DNA of 64,000 nucleotides, taken from positions 87,424,501-87,488,500 of the forward strand of contig CP141154.1 in the NCBI GenBank assembly GCA_035233585.1, written 5' to 3'. How positions within the stretch are numbered: the first letter of the stretch is position 1; each line of letters opens with the position of its first letter. This document shows positions 1 through 11,474 of this stretch, piece by piece. Position numbers and translations under genes: made by a program. Source of the stretch: Antiaris toxicaria. Taxonomy: Eukaryota > Streptophyta > Magnoliopsida > Rosales > Moraceae. The notes beneath the pieces were generated by a model. It was not told where the DNA came from. It saw nothing but the letters and a program-made list of their open reading frames with translations, and made no database searches.

Positions 1-66
1 AAATTTGAAATTTGAAATTTGAAATTTGAATTTGAAATTCGAATTTGAAATATGAAATTCAAATTT
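1..66. repeat. AAATTTG-type low-complexity tract in LTR A (5')
   Basis: Imperfect iterations of AAATTTG and AATTTG, cut by the window start. Every complete LTR of this family carries such a tract in the middle of U3. Confidence 0.9.
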
Positions 67-666
67 CGAATCACAGTCCAAGTGGGATTCGAATTTTTTG
101 TGGAAAATCCACAAGGTTTGAAATTCGAATTTGAGTTGGATATGGAAAGGATAATCTTGTTAGAATCCTACTTGAATTTTGAATCCAAATCCTAACTAAT
201 GTTGGACGAAATTTTGAGGATTATCCTCAATGGATTTTCGGTTTTTGTAGATAAGGTTCAAAGGAAAAAATGCAAGTTTCAATCCCAGTTGAATTTGGAT
301 TCTCTCCTCCCCAGAAAGTGGCCGAAATTTTAGAGCATATCTCCTAGGAAAATTCGGTTATTTTGGATAAGGATGAGATAAGATTCAAGCTTGAAAATCC
401 TAGTGGAATTTTGATTCTCTCTTATCCTAAATGTGGCCGAATTTTTTGAGGAGATTTTCTCCTTGGAATTTTTGAATTTTTTGGTTGAAAAAGGGAGATG
501 AAATTCTAATTAAAAATCTTGTTTAGATTTGGATTGGATTTATCCTAAATGGCCGAATTTTATTGTTGGGATTTTCCCTTGGAAAATTCAGATTTTATGG
601 TTATGGATAAGGGAGAATATCTTTTCCTAATCCAATTCGAATTCAGAGAATCACCTCATACAGGTC

Positions 667-675
667 TATAAATAG
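667..675 (+). promoter_or_regulatory. TATA box of copia A 5' LTR
   Basis: TATAAATAG lies about 370 bases before the LTR end. The same word sits at the same place in every complete LTR of the family, so it probably divides U3 from R. Confidence 0.75.
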
Positions 676-1042
676 AAGTCCTGCCACTCCAGTTCTCTTA
701 GACCACAGACTCTCAGGTGAGCAGGCTTATTGTTGCACAGCTCATTGTGACAATAAGTTCTTTAGAGATCTGAGTGGTCGGAAGAAGACTAGCAGTGCTA
801 GCATACCGATCGAGGTTCAGGGTGCCCACACACTCAGCCATTCGGGAATTGGAGAATAGTAGAGAAGGCTAGTTGGTTGAAGCCTTCGGTTATTCTCCTC
901 CTATAGATTGGCATCCTTGAGGTATATGTTTTAATTGTTGATGGTTTATTGTATATGACATCATGAGATATTTAACGATCTAAAAATTTTTATTGTTCCG
1001 CTGCGCTACTCTGATACGTTTTTGCCGATTATTTTTCCTACA

Positions 1043-1893
1043 TCACCGACACCCCTCATTTCAATACTTACTGAGAATAAACTGAATAGCGATAATTATA
1101 AAGATTGGAAAAGAAATCTGTTGATAGTTCTTAGCTGCGAGAGACACAAGTTCATACTGGACGAACCATGCCCACCAGGGCCCAAACCTGACACACTGCT
1201 TGAGGAGGTCCCAGTTGCCTATACTCATTGGAGAGAATCCAATGATATAGCTCAATGCTACATGCTTGCTAGCATGACGAGTGCTTTACAAAAGCAGCGT
1301 GAGACTTATCAGGTTGCTAGGGAGATCATGGACAATCTAGAGGACATGTTTGGAGGCCAAGAAAAATTAGCTCGACAGTCCGCTATCACCAGCATTATGA
1401 AGTCTAAGCAAAAGGCAGGTACTCCAGTGAAAGACCATATGATCACTCTAATGGGATTCTTCGTTGAGGCTGCCGAGAACGGTGCTAAGGTGGACTATAA
1501 CACCCAGATCGAGATAGTGTTCAAAACTCTGTCTAAGGATTTTGTGGGGTTTAAAGCTGCATATAATCTGGCGACAAGGGAGTTAGGACTAATCGAGCTC
1601 ATGAAGCAACTCCAAGCTTATGAGCGGATGATGCGGTCCAACCCAAAGGAGAGGCCAATTTGGCGGAATCTTCCAAACCCTCACGGAAGAAGAAGAGGCC
1701 AAATCAGAAACAAGCGGCTTCCAGTTCTTCTAATCCTCCTATTTTAGATGGGAAGAAGAAGAAGAAGAAGAACAAGAAGCCCAGAGACCCTAAAAAGTTC
1801 AAGTGCTTCCGCTGTGGGAAGGTAGGTCACTTTAAGAAGGCTTGCCGGAAATTCCTAGCCACCAAGGGCAAGGAAGGTAAGGAACTTCATTAG
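1043..1893 (+). pseudogene. gag: Copia A gag (broken)
   Basis: Encodes the nucleocapsid/capsid precursor of a Ty1/copia element. The frame starts directly at the LTR border with the second codon of the family gag; the ATG and the whole leader are missing. About 195 residues of gag core are readable. A deletion of about 13 bases near 1631, compared with copies B and F, then shifts the frame. The C-terminal part resumes in another frame with a lysine-rich stretch and a CCHC zinc knuckle (CFRCGKVGHFKKAC, about 1804-1845). A TAG at 1891-1893 separates it from the protease region, whereas other copies have Tyr or Cys codons there. It cannot make a normal Gag. Confidence 0.9.
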
Positions 1894-2989
1894 TTGGAAG
1901 CGTGTTTGGTGGAAGAATCGAAAGACACTTGGGTCATTGATTCAGGCGCCACTAATCATGTTTGTGTTTCTATGCAGGGTTTCATGGAAATGAGAAATCT
2001 ACATAATAGGAGCCTCTCATTGCGAACTGGAGATGGTAGCTTAGTGGTAGCTGAGGCAGTGGGAGATATTTACCTTTACTTTGATTAATTTAGGTTTATT
2101 TTATTGAAAGACTGTTTTTATGTTCCTAATTTTAGGAGGAACCTTATATTGGTAGCTTGTTTAATAAAGGATTCTTATTCAGTTTTTTTTTTAGTAAAAG
2201 AGTTGATATTCGTAGAAATAAGTCTTTTGTTTGTTCTGGATGGATGGATGGAAACCTATATTTGATCAAACCAAAGATGTACTCACTGCTTGACACTAAA
2301 TTAATAGATAACTCTAAAAGGTTGAAAGTTTCTCACTCTAACAAGGCGTATCTTTGGCATTTAAGACTTGGTCATATTAATCAGGATAGGATTCAAAGGT
2401 TAGTGAAAGACGGTCCTCTAGAATCTCTGGAGGAGGTACGTCTTCCTCAATGTGAGTCTTGTCTAGAAGATAAGATGACTAAGAGGTCTTTTGGAGCTAA
2501 GGGTACTAGGGCTCAGGAGCTCTTAGAAATTGTGCACACTAACATATGTGGCCCCATGAACGTCACAGGACGAGGAGGGTTCGAGTATTATGTCTCCTTT
2601 ATAGATGATTACTCGAGGTATGGATATGTGTATCTGATGCACCGCAAAAGTGAAACCTTTGACAAGTTCAAAGAGTATCGTGCAGAAGTGGAAAAACAAT
2701 TGGATAAATCCATAAAGACACTTCGATTCGAGGTGGCGAATACCTCTCCGATGAATTTCTAGGACATCTTGTAGAGAACGGGATATTATCCCAATTGACT
2801 GCACTTGGTACTCCACAACAGAATGGTGTAACCGAAAGGAGAAACAGGACCTTGTTGGATATGGTACGGTCCATGATGAGTTATTCAACGCTGCCATTAT
2901 CATTTTGGGGATATGCTTTACAAATGGCGTGCTATATTCTGAATCAGGTTCCAAGCAAGTCAATTCCCAGAACTCCGTATGAATTGTAA
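1894..2989 (+). pseudogene. pol: Copia A protease and integrase (broken)
   Basis: Starts with the aspartic protease motif VIDSGATNHVC (about 1934-1966), then a stop near 2086. The pre-integrase HHCC zinc finger follows around 2357-2460 (HLRLGH and CESC). The integrase core is damaged: the first catalytic Asp of the family motif VHTDVCGPM is Asn here, and a short deletion near 2730 removes the second Asp and shifts the frame. The third residue, Glu in NGVTERRNRT (about 2822-2851), is present. The segment ends at TAA 2987-2989, where most copies carry or derive from a Trp codon. In an intact element this enzyme set would cleave the polyprotein and insert the cDNA. Confidence 0.9.
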
Positions 2990-4999
2990 CGTGGCAGGAA
3001 GCCCTCCCTTGGACATATGAGAATATGGGGCTGTCCGGCGCATGTACTGGATGGGGATGTGAAAAATTTGGAACCAAGATCAAAATTGTGCATGTTTGTA
3101 GGGTATCCAAAAGGAACTAAAGGAGGACTGTTCTATAACCTGAAGGAACAAAAAGTCATTGTTTCAACCCATGCGACATTCTTAGAGGAAAGTCACATGA
3201 ATAACTTTAAACCTCGAAGGAATGTGGTGTTAGAGGAGTTATCGGGTAAAAGAACTGCTCTACAGGTTTCGGTCTTGGATGCAAGTCTGAGTTCTGGTGA
3301 AAGACCTGTAGACGATCAACAATTTAGGGTGCCTCGTCATAGTGGGAGGGTTTTAAAGAACCCTAATTTCTTCATGTATGATGCTGAGGTATACCAGGCC
3401 GAGGCTCATGAGCATGAGGATGATCCGGTCACCTATGATGAAGCTATAAATGATGTTGATTCTAAATCTTGGAAATAGGCTATGAACAATGAGATGGATT
3501 CTATGAAATCTAACTCTGTTTGGGAACTTGTAGATTTGCCGGATGGGATAAAACCCATTGGATGCAAATAGGTTTACAAAAGAAAGAAGGGTGCCGAAGG
3601 GAGAGTGGAAACTTTCAAAACTAGACTGGTTGAAAAGGGGTACACGCAAAAGGCTGTAATCGATTATGATGAAATCTTTTCGCCTGTTGCTATGCTGAAG
3701 TCTATCCGTATTCTTCTGTCCATTGCTGCGGCTCTCAATTACAAGATCTGGCAAATGGATGTTAAGACAGCATTCTTGAATGGCCATCTTGAGGAGTGTA
3801 TCTCTATGATACAGCCTGAAGGGTTTGTAGCAAAAGGCCAAGAAATAAAAGTCTGCAAGTTGCTTAGATTCATTTATAGATTAAAGCAAGCATCCCGCTC
3901 ATGGAACCAGAGGTTTGATTAAGTGATTAAGACATTTGGTTTTGAGTAGAACGTTGATGAACTTTGTGTTTATAAACGTATTAAAGATGGAAAAATGGTC
4001 TTTCTGATACTTTATGTCGATGATATACTACTCATTGGGAATGATGTAGGGAACCTATCATCGGTCAAACTTTGGTTACACCAACAGTTTGATATGGACT
4101 TGGAAGAAGCTAATTATGTTTTAGGCATTCATCTCTTCAGAGATCAAAAAAACAAAATGACAGCGTTATCCCAAGCTTCATACATAGATAAAATAATTGA
4201 CAAATATGCAATTCAAGAGGCAAAGAAAGGTTCACAACCTTCTATTACCGGTCTAACTCTTTCATTGGATGACTGTCCCAAGACATCAGAAGAAAGAGAG
4301 CATATGAGTAAGGTCCCTTATGCATCCGCTGTGGGTAGCCTTATATACGCTATGCTTTGCACTCGCCTGGATATATGTTTTGCAGTAGGTATGGTGAGTC
4401 AATATCAAGCAAATCCTGGAACCAAGCACTGGCAAGCAGTAAAGTATATAGTCAAGTATCTTAAGAGAACGAGGGATTATATGCTGGTATATTCTGGAGG
4501 GGGCCTAACACCTATAGGATACACGGACTCAGACTTCCAGACTTGTAAGGATTTGGGGAAATCGACATCTGGATCAATGTTCTTACTCGGAGGAGGCACC
4601 ATTGTATGGAGGAGCGTGAAGCAGGGCTGCACAGTTAACTCTACTATGGAGGCTGAGTATGTGGCTGCGGCTGAGGCATCTAAAGAAGCGGTTTGGCTTC
4701 GCAAGTTCTTTAGAGACCTTGAGGTCATTCCAGGTGTTAACAAGCCTATCACACTTTACTATGATAACACTGGGGTTATTGCCAACACAAGGGAATCTCA
4801 GCATCACAAGAGGACCAAGCACATAGATCGAAGATATCATATTATTAGAGGGCACGTGGAGACAGGACAAATAGATGTATGTAAGATCGCATCCGAGGAC
4901 AACATTGCCGATCCCTTTACTAAGACTTTGGTGGCTAGAAGCTTTGACAGGTACGTAGAGGCGATGGGGATGCGTAACATGGCACATCTGCTGGCTTAG
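2990..4999 (+). pseudogene. pol: Copia A reverse transcriptase and RNase H (broken)
   Basis: The integrase C-terminal region (RIWGCPAHV, about 3022-3048) runs into the reverse transcriptase. RT motifs present are QMDVKTAFLNGHL (about 3751-3789) and YVDD at 4013-4024. RNase H residues are visible in DSDFQTC, TMEAEYVAAAEAS, YYDNTG and HHKRTKHID. Premature stops include TAG near 3476 (CAG in copy B), TAG near 3570 (TGG in B) and TAA near 3918 (CAA in B), all consistent with C-to-T or G-to-A change. From about 3995 to 4999 the frame is open. The polyprotein end, LLA then TAG, matches all copies. Confidence 0.92.
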
Positions 5000-5013
5000 G
5001 GCAAGTGAGAGAT
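5000..5013 (+). other. Polypurine tract of copia A
   Basis: GGCAAGTGAGAGAT immediately precedes the 3' LTR. In the family this is the plus-strand primer; other copies read GGGCAAGTGGGAGAT. Confidence 0.75.
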
Positions 5014-5181
5014 TGTTAGAAAATTCCCTAAGCATTAGAGACATTTTGATGTACTTATTTTGAACTGGATAATAAAATTATATATAGAGGTTATTCATTA
5101 CATTGCTATCTGTCCTCATTTTATTTACATGTTAAAGTAAATGTAAGCAAATATGGCTCCCTGACTGCTTGTGCTAAACTG

Positions 5182-5232
5182 TTAGAACGTTGCATGCAAT
5201 GGACTTTTGTATGCGAGGAGACAATGTTCTAA
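5182..5232. other. Conserved imperfect hairpin in the LTR head
   Basis: Outer arms TTAGAACGTTG and CAATGTTCTAA enclose inner arms GCATGCAA (5192-5199) and TTGTATGC (5207-5214). The arms are complementary apart from few mismatches. The same structure is recognisable in the LTRs of B, S1, C, D, E and F. Confidence 0.6.
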
Positions 5233-6313
5233 AATAAGCAGTCTAAACTATGGTCTATAGTCTATGGGGTTGGACCGAACATCTAACTCATGTTAAGACT
5301 ATTATATTGTCTAAAGCCTTGGAGGGGACAGTTTGTCTTGACTGTCTGGAGCTAGACTCCCAAGTAGAGACATAGATATGTTGCTTGGTGATGACATATT
5401 AGACTTGGACTAAAGCGTGATTGATCTACAAAGTCTGCTTTAAGTGGATCGATTTGCTTTTGATGTTCATTGTGTAGTAACCTTAATCCTGAGTAGATGG
5501 ACAGCTTCATGTATATGACTTGTGTACTTTGATGTTCCAATGGCTAAAGCATCTCAGAGGTAGTAAGCTTATAGACCTGTTCGTTGGGTGCATGACTTGT
5601 ATACGATGAAGGGTTTGTTTACAGATATCGGAATCATAGCTCTAATGAGGAGTTAAGGGTATCCTCTTAAAGGCATTATACTGAATGTGAAAATGGATAA
5701 GGCCTTGGGTCGTCTGCTGGGTGGATGACTTCTTATTCACATATGGTGAATAATCATTTTCTTTATTCGGTAGTATAATAGAACTTTAAGATAGCCTGAT
5801 CAGTAGGATTAAATAGACTTTGGCCTAAGGCTGATCATGGATATCATATGAAGGTTCTGCATACATGACAAGGTCATTGAATGATAGCTTGTCACAGGCT
5901 TACGTAATACGGTATATAATTGGGAGTTCAGTTTCAGGTTTATAGTGGTGTGACTCTGAAATTAGTGATCTTATGATTGAGTTGTTCGGTAAAGAATGAT
6001 GATCATATGGATTTGTGAGAGCCAGATTATATATGTCCAGTTAGTCTCTCTACTAGCTCTACATAATTCCTTAACGTTTGGCAAATTAATTTGTGTATGC
6101 TATTGGTTAGTTTATTATGCATGGATGGTGTTGACATAGGATTAGGACGGTCGACAAGATTCTCTTCGATTGGATTCAGATTTTGTTTTGGATAATAGAG
6201 TACGTAATTATTCGAACTCCAAATAAATTTGCCATGATTTTATTTGAGATTGGATTGGAGTTGTAGAAAATTATCCATGAGAACAAGAATTTGAAATATA
6301 ACTGTTTTGTGGA

Positions 6314-6402
6314 TTTTGAAATTTGAAATTTGAAATTTGAAATTTGAAATTTGAATTTGAAATTTAAATTTGAAATTTGAATTTGAAATTTGAAATTCAT
6401 AT
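6314..6402. repeat. AAATTTG-type tract in copia A 3' LTR
   Basis: Runs of AAATTTG and AATTTG, equivalent to the tract at the window start. Confidence 0.9.
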
Positions 6403-7002
6403 TTTGAATCACAGTCTAAGTGGGATTCGAATTTGTTGTGGTAAATCCACAAGGAATGAAATTCGAATTTGAGTTGGATATGGAGAGGAAAATCTTGTGA
6501 GAATCCTACTTGAATTTTGAATCCAAATCCTAATCAAATATGGACAAAAATTTTGAGGATTATCCTCAATGAATTTTTGGATTTTTGTGGATAAGATTCA
6601 AGGAAAAAGTCAAGTGTCAATCCCAGTTGAATTTGGATTCTCTCTTCCCTGATTATGGCCGAAAATTTAAGGAAGATCTCCTAGGAGATTTTCGGTTATT
6701 TTGGATAAGGGTGAGTTAAGATTCAAGCTTGAAAAATCCTAGTGAATTTTTTATTCTTCCTTATCCAAAGGTGGCCGAAATTTTTGTGGGGATTTTCCCC
6801 TCGGATTTTCAGATTTTTTCGTTGAAAAAGAGAGATAAGATTCATGTTAAAATCTTGTTTGAATTTGGATTGGATAATCTTCAATAATGATCGAAATTTG
6901 TTGGGATTTTCCCTTGGATAATTTCAGATTTTATGGTTGTGGATAAGGGAGAATATCTTCTCCTAATCCAATTCGAATTCAGAGAATCACCTCATGCAAG
7001 TC

Positions 7003-7011
7003 TATAAATAG
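7003..7011 (+). promoter_or_regulatory. TATA box of copia A 3' LTR
   Basis: TATAAATAG, in the same place as in the other LTRs. Confidence 0.7.
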
Positions 7012-8622
7012 AGGTCCTACTACTCCAGTTCTCTCAGACCACTGACTCTTAGGTATGCAGGCTTATTGTTGCATAACTCACTATGACAATAAGTTCTTTA
7101 GAGATCTGGGTGGTCAGAAGAAGACTAGTAGTGTTAGCATACTGATCGAGGTTCAGAGTGCCCACACACTCAGCCATTCGGGAATTGGAGAATAGTAGAG
7201 AAGGCTAGTTGGTTGAAGCCCTTCGATCATTTTCCTCCTGTAGATTGGCGTCCTTGAGGTATGGGTTTTAATTGTTATTGGTTTATTGTATATGGCATCA
7301 TGAGATATTTAACGATCTGAAAATTTTTATTGTTCCGCTGCGATACTTTGATACGTTTTTACTGATTTATTTTCCTACAGGGAGTTCGCCAGTCTCTATT
7401 ACCTCCTCATCTTCACGATTTAGAGTAATCTCGACATTAATTGATTCATCAAATACTACATTAATATCATCTGATCTTTCCTCTTGGTAAGCTTCACTAG
7501 AAAAATTGACGTCATCCTCAAACTCTTTTGCATTATCTGGTGTTTCTTTTGGAATATCCTAGATGTGACGATGATGTACCTTTTGCACAACTTTCCAATT
7601 GAAACCCAATTTGTCATCACGTAAATAAAATACTTGATTTGCTTGGTTTGCAAGGATGAACGGTTGATCTATATACCACTTCGAGCTTACATTTATGCTA
7701 CTAATATGATATTCTTCACATATATTATTCCTCCCATTAGTCTTATACCACGTGCACTTATATAAAACTACTTTATGGTTAAATAAATAGGTGAGCTCCC
7801 ATATATCAGTTATAGCACCGTAAAAGTCACATGTTTTACCATTATGTTCACCATATACCCAAATACCATAATTTTGAGTGGACCAACTAGCATCTCGATT
7901 TTCCATATGATATCGAACTCTGTTTACTATACATCCACTATATCGATCAATTTAGTAATCTGGCACTATTGAAAGAGCATACAAGGAGTCACTTACTTTA
8001 CTTGGTGATGAAATACGTTTTGTTTGGATCTGTGATTAATTGTAATTGTTAGTATAGAAAATATTTGAAATCAAAATCTTTAAAATATTGTAAAAATCTT
8101 ATTTTTTCAGTAAACCAAGATGGAAAATGTGATTGTTGGGCTTGAAAGATATTTATGATGCCTTGAGATCTTAAAATATTTGCATGTTCCCCGTTGGACA
8201 TTAAATAATATTTTAATCATTATAGAAATTTGTTAAAAATATATATAAACACATACACACACATATATCTCTATACATATATAATTGATGTATTTAAAAG
8301 AAACTTACTCAATATATGGTTGCACTTCAGAACAATTATTTCAAATGTACCACTGTGCATTATCATGTTCAGAATTATTAGCTTTCATATAGACTGAATC
8401 ATTTCTTCCAAATAACCTTATAGGTTGGACAAAACCGACAATGTAGACTCTGCTCATTGTTCAGCATGATCTAAATTATGCTCTGGACGATTAAAACGAG
8501 TTTCAATTCCATGAAGATACATTAAACAGTAATTTATTGCTTCATTGATGATATACCCTTCTACAATTGATCCTTCTGGTTGAGCCTTATTCTTAACATA
8601 TTTTTTTAGAGTGCCTAAAGCC

Positions 8623-8704
8623 CTGAAAAAAAAAATTTATGGCAAAACATTAATTGTTGTTATTTTTATGGTGGGTGAATAGTTAAAATCGTGACTTTTT
8701 TTAC
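8623..8704 (-). other. Intron in the CACTA transposase
   Basis: An 82-base interval on the minus strand starts GTAAAAAAAG after codons for PFE and ends TTTTTTTCAG before GGCTTTAGG. Removing it keeps the reading frame between two conserved tnp2 blocks. Confidence 0.75.
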
Positions 8705-9029
8705 CTTTCAAATGGATACATCCATTGTGTGTGTACTGGACCAGCCAACTTTGCTTCATAAGGTAAGTGTACTGCTAGATGAACCATGACATCAAAAAAT
8801 GATGGAGGAAAAATAGATTCAAGCTTACACAAACACTTAATAATCCCATCTTGTAAGGCATCCAAGTCTGCAACATATAATGTCCTTGTACATAGCTTTT
8901 GAAAAAATAATGATAGCTCAGCAATTGCAACAACCACATCTTTTTTCATATAAGGCCTCAATCCCACTGTAAGAAGACGTTGTAATAAAACATGGCAATC
9001 ATGACTTTTTAAACCAGATATCTTTCCTT

Positions 9030-9034
9030 CACTT
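9030..9034. repeat. Target-site duplication of copia B, left copy
   Basis: CACTT directly before the LTR. The identical CACTT is at 19167-19171. Confidence 0.92.
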
Positions 9035-9403
9035 TGTAGGAAAATAAATCGGTAAAAACGTATCGGAGTGGCGCAGCGAAACAATAAAAATTTTTAGATC
9101 GTTAAATATCTCATGATGCCATATACAATAAATCAACAACAATTAAAACTCATACCTCAAGGACGCCAATCTTGCAGGAGGAGAATGACCGGAGGCTTCA
9201 ACCAACTAGCCTTCTCTACTATTCTCCAATTCCCGAATGGCTGAGTGTGTGAGCACTCTGAACCTCGATCGGTATGCTAGCACTGCTAGTCTTCTTCTGA
9301 CCACCCAGATCTCTAAAGAACTTTATTGTCACGATGAGCTGTGTAACAATAAGCCTGCTCACCTGAGAGTCTGTGGTCTGAGAGAACTGGAGTGGCAGGA
9401 CCT

Positions 9404-9412
9404 CTATTTATA
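9404..9412 (-). promoter_or_regulatory. TATA box of copia B 3' LTR
   Basis: TATAAATAG on the minus strand, about 370 bases before the LTR end in element sense. Confidence 0.7.
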
Positions 9413-10008
9413 GACCTGCATGAGGTGATTCTCTGAATTCGAATTGGACTAGGAAAAGATTTTCTCCCTTATCCATAACCAAAAAATCCGAATTTTCCAA
9501 GGGAGAATCTCCACAATTAAATTTGGTTTTCCTAGGATAAATCCAATCCAAATCTAAACAATATTTTAACTAGAATTTTATCTCCCTTTTTCAACCAAAA
9601 AATCTGAAATTTCTAGGAGAAAATCTTCTCCAAATTTTCGGCCACTTTTAGGATAAGGAAGAATCAAAATTCCACTAGGATTTTCAAGCTTGAATCTTAT
9701 CTCAACCTTATCCAAAAATAACCGAATTTCCTAGGAGAGATTCGCCCTAATTTCGGCCACTTTTCAGGGAAGGAGAGAATCCAAATTCAACTAGGATTGA
9801 AACTTGAATTTTTCCCTTGAATCCTATCCACAAAAACCGAAATTTGCTTGAGGATTATCCTCAAAATTTCGTCCCTTATTTGTTGGGATTTGGATTCAAA
9901 ATTCAAGTAGGATTCTAACAAGATTATCCTCTCCAAATCCAACTCAAATTCGAATTTCAAACCTTGTGGATTTTCCACAACAACTTCGAATCCTACTTGG
10001 ACTATGAT

Positions 10009-10026
10009 TCAAAATTTGAATTTCAA

Positions 10027-10062
<36 letters not shown>

Positions 10063-10084
10063 TCACATTTCAAATTTCAAATTT

Positions 10085-10116
<32 letters not shown>

Positions 10117-10165
10117 CAAATTCAAATTTCAAATTTCAAATTTCAAAATTCAAAATTCAAATTCC
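10009..10165. repeat. AAATTTG-type tract in copia B 3' LTR
   Basis: About 155 bases of ATTTCAAATTC-like iterations. The tract is absent from the other LTR of B, which carries a deletion there. Confidence 0.92.
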
Positions 10166-11460
10166 ACAAAACGGTTGTGTTTCATATTCTTGTTCTCATG
10201 GATAATTTTCTACAACTCCAATCCAATCTCAAATAAAATCATGGCAACTTTATTTGGAGTTCGAATAATTGTGTACTCTATTATCCAAAACAAAATCTGA
10301 ATCCAACCGGAGAGAATCTTGTCTACCATCCTAATCCTGTGTCATCACCATCCATGCATAATAAACTAGCCAGTAGCATACACAAATCAATTTGCCAAAC
10401 GTTAAGGAATTATGTGGAGCTAGTAGAGGGACTGATTGGACATATATAATCGGGCTCTCGTGATTCCATATGATCATCATTCTTTACTGAACAACTCAAT
10501 CATATGATCACTAGTTTCAGAGTCACACCACTATAAACCTGAAACTGAACTCCCAATTATATACCGTATTACGTAAGCTTGTGACGAGCTACCATCCAAT
10601 GACCTTGTCATATATGCAAAACCCTCATATGATATCCATGATCAGCCTTAGGTCAAAGTCCGTTTAATCCTACTGATCAGGCTATCTTAAAGTTCCATTA
10701 TACTACCGAATCAAGAAAATGATTATTCACCATATGTGAATAAGAAGTCATCCGTCCAGCAGACGACCCAAGGCCTTGTCCATTTTCACATTCAGTATAA
10801 TGCCTTTAAGAGGATACCTTTGACTCCTTAGAGTTATGATTCCGATATCTGCAAACAAACCCTTCATCGTATACAAGTCATGCACCCAACGAACCGGTCT
10901 ATAAGCTTACTACCTCTGAGACGCTTTAGCCATTGGAACATCAAAGTACACAAGTCATATACATGAAGAAGTTCATTTGCTCAGGATTAAGGTTATTGCA
11001 CAATGAACGTCAAAAGCAGATTGATCCACTCATAGCGGACTACGTAGATCAATCACGCTTTAGTCCCGGTCTAATATGTCACCACCGAGCAACATATCCA
11101 TGTCTCTACTTGGGAGTCCAGCTCCAGACAGTCAAGACAGACCGTCCCCTCTAAGGCTTTAGACAACATAATAGTCTTAACATGAGTTAGATGCTCGGTC
11201 TAACCCCATAGACTACAGACCATAGTTTAGACTGCTAACTTTAGAACATTGTCTTCTCGCATACAAAAGTCCATTGCATGCAATATTCCAACAGTTTAAA
11301 CACAAGCAGTCAGTGAGCCATATTTGCTTACATTTACTTTAACATGTAAATAAGACGAGGACAAATAGCAATGTAATGAATAACCTCTATGTATAATTTT
11401 ATTATCCAGTTCAAAATGAATACATCAAAATGTCTCTAATACTTAGGGCATTTCCTAACA

Positions 11461-11474
11461 ATCTCCCACTTGCC
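11461..11474 (-). other. Polypurine tract of copia B
   Basis: On the minus strand GGCAAGTGGGAGAT lies between the RNase H stop codon and the 3' LTR. Confidence 0.8.

Larger units (their letters stand above)
1..1042 (+). repeat. Copia A, 5' LTR (left part outside window)
   Basis: This is the 3' part of the 5' LTR of copia element A. It aligns throughout with 6338-7379, the matching part of the LTR downstream of the same element. It carries the AT tract, a TATA box at 667-675, the inverted repeat CTAGCAGTGCTAG downstream of it, and the family's 3' terminus CCTACA at 1037-1042. Family copies measure about 2.4 kb, so roughly 1.3 kb lies left of the window. What follows the LTR is unusual: there is no primer-binding site and gag begins at once. 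Confidence 0.9.
5014..7379 (+). repeat. Copia A, 3' LTR
   Basis: A complete LTR of 2,366 bp, from TGTTAGAAAATTCCC to CCTACA. It contains a 51-base imperfect hairpin (5182-5232), an AT tract (6314-6402) and a TATA box (7003-7011). The base after 7379 belongs to the CACTA transposase gene, so A inserted into that element. Its left duplication is outside the window, and the right one would be GGGAG. Confidence 0.93.
7380..9034 (-). pseudogene. CACTA tnp2-like transposase, C-terminal part (DUF4218 and DUF4216)
   Basis: Read leftwards from copia B. The DUF4218 domain comes first (9034-8705), with the conserved words LKSHDCHVLLQRLL, IFPPSFFDVMVHL and WMYPFER. A GT-AG intron (8704-8623) joins in frame to LGTLKKYVKN, EGSIVEGYI and GIETRFNRPE. 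A second intron is likely, from a GTAAGT donor at 8308 to a CAG acceptor at 8030, but the codon phase does not match, so a base may have been lost. The DUF4216 domain follows (about 8020-7560), with WVYGEHNGKTCDFYGAITDI, VVLYKCTWY and FILANQANQVFYLRD. After a stop at 7559-7561 an acidic tail continues in frame to 7380, where copia A interrupts it. Confidence 0.88.
9035..11460 (-). repeat. Copia B, 3' LTR
   Basis: A complete LTR of 2,426 bp, TGTTAGG to CCTACA on the minus strand. The AT tract is at 10009-10165 and the TATA box at 9404-9412. Confidence 0.95.

Noticed and set aside
2523..3110. Long minus-strand open frames opposite copia A pol (also at 11430, 12629 and 4583)
   Set aside because: They are shadows of the pol frame on the other strand and recur only because pol itself is conserved.
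10004..10300. Open frame with FKFQISN-type repeats (also at 34576, 40328, 52733 and 59152)
   Set aside because: It translates the AAATTTG tract of the LTR. The tract varies in length between copies and the frame exists only because the repeat lacks stops.
10933..11154. Frame of about 73 codons recurring in LTR heads (10933, 18641, 35576)
   Set aside because: It is conserved only as far as the LTR DNA is. Copies E, C and A break it, and neither domain nor codon-level constraint is visible.
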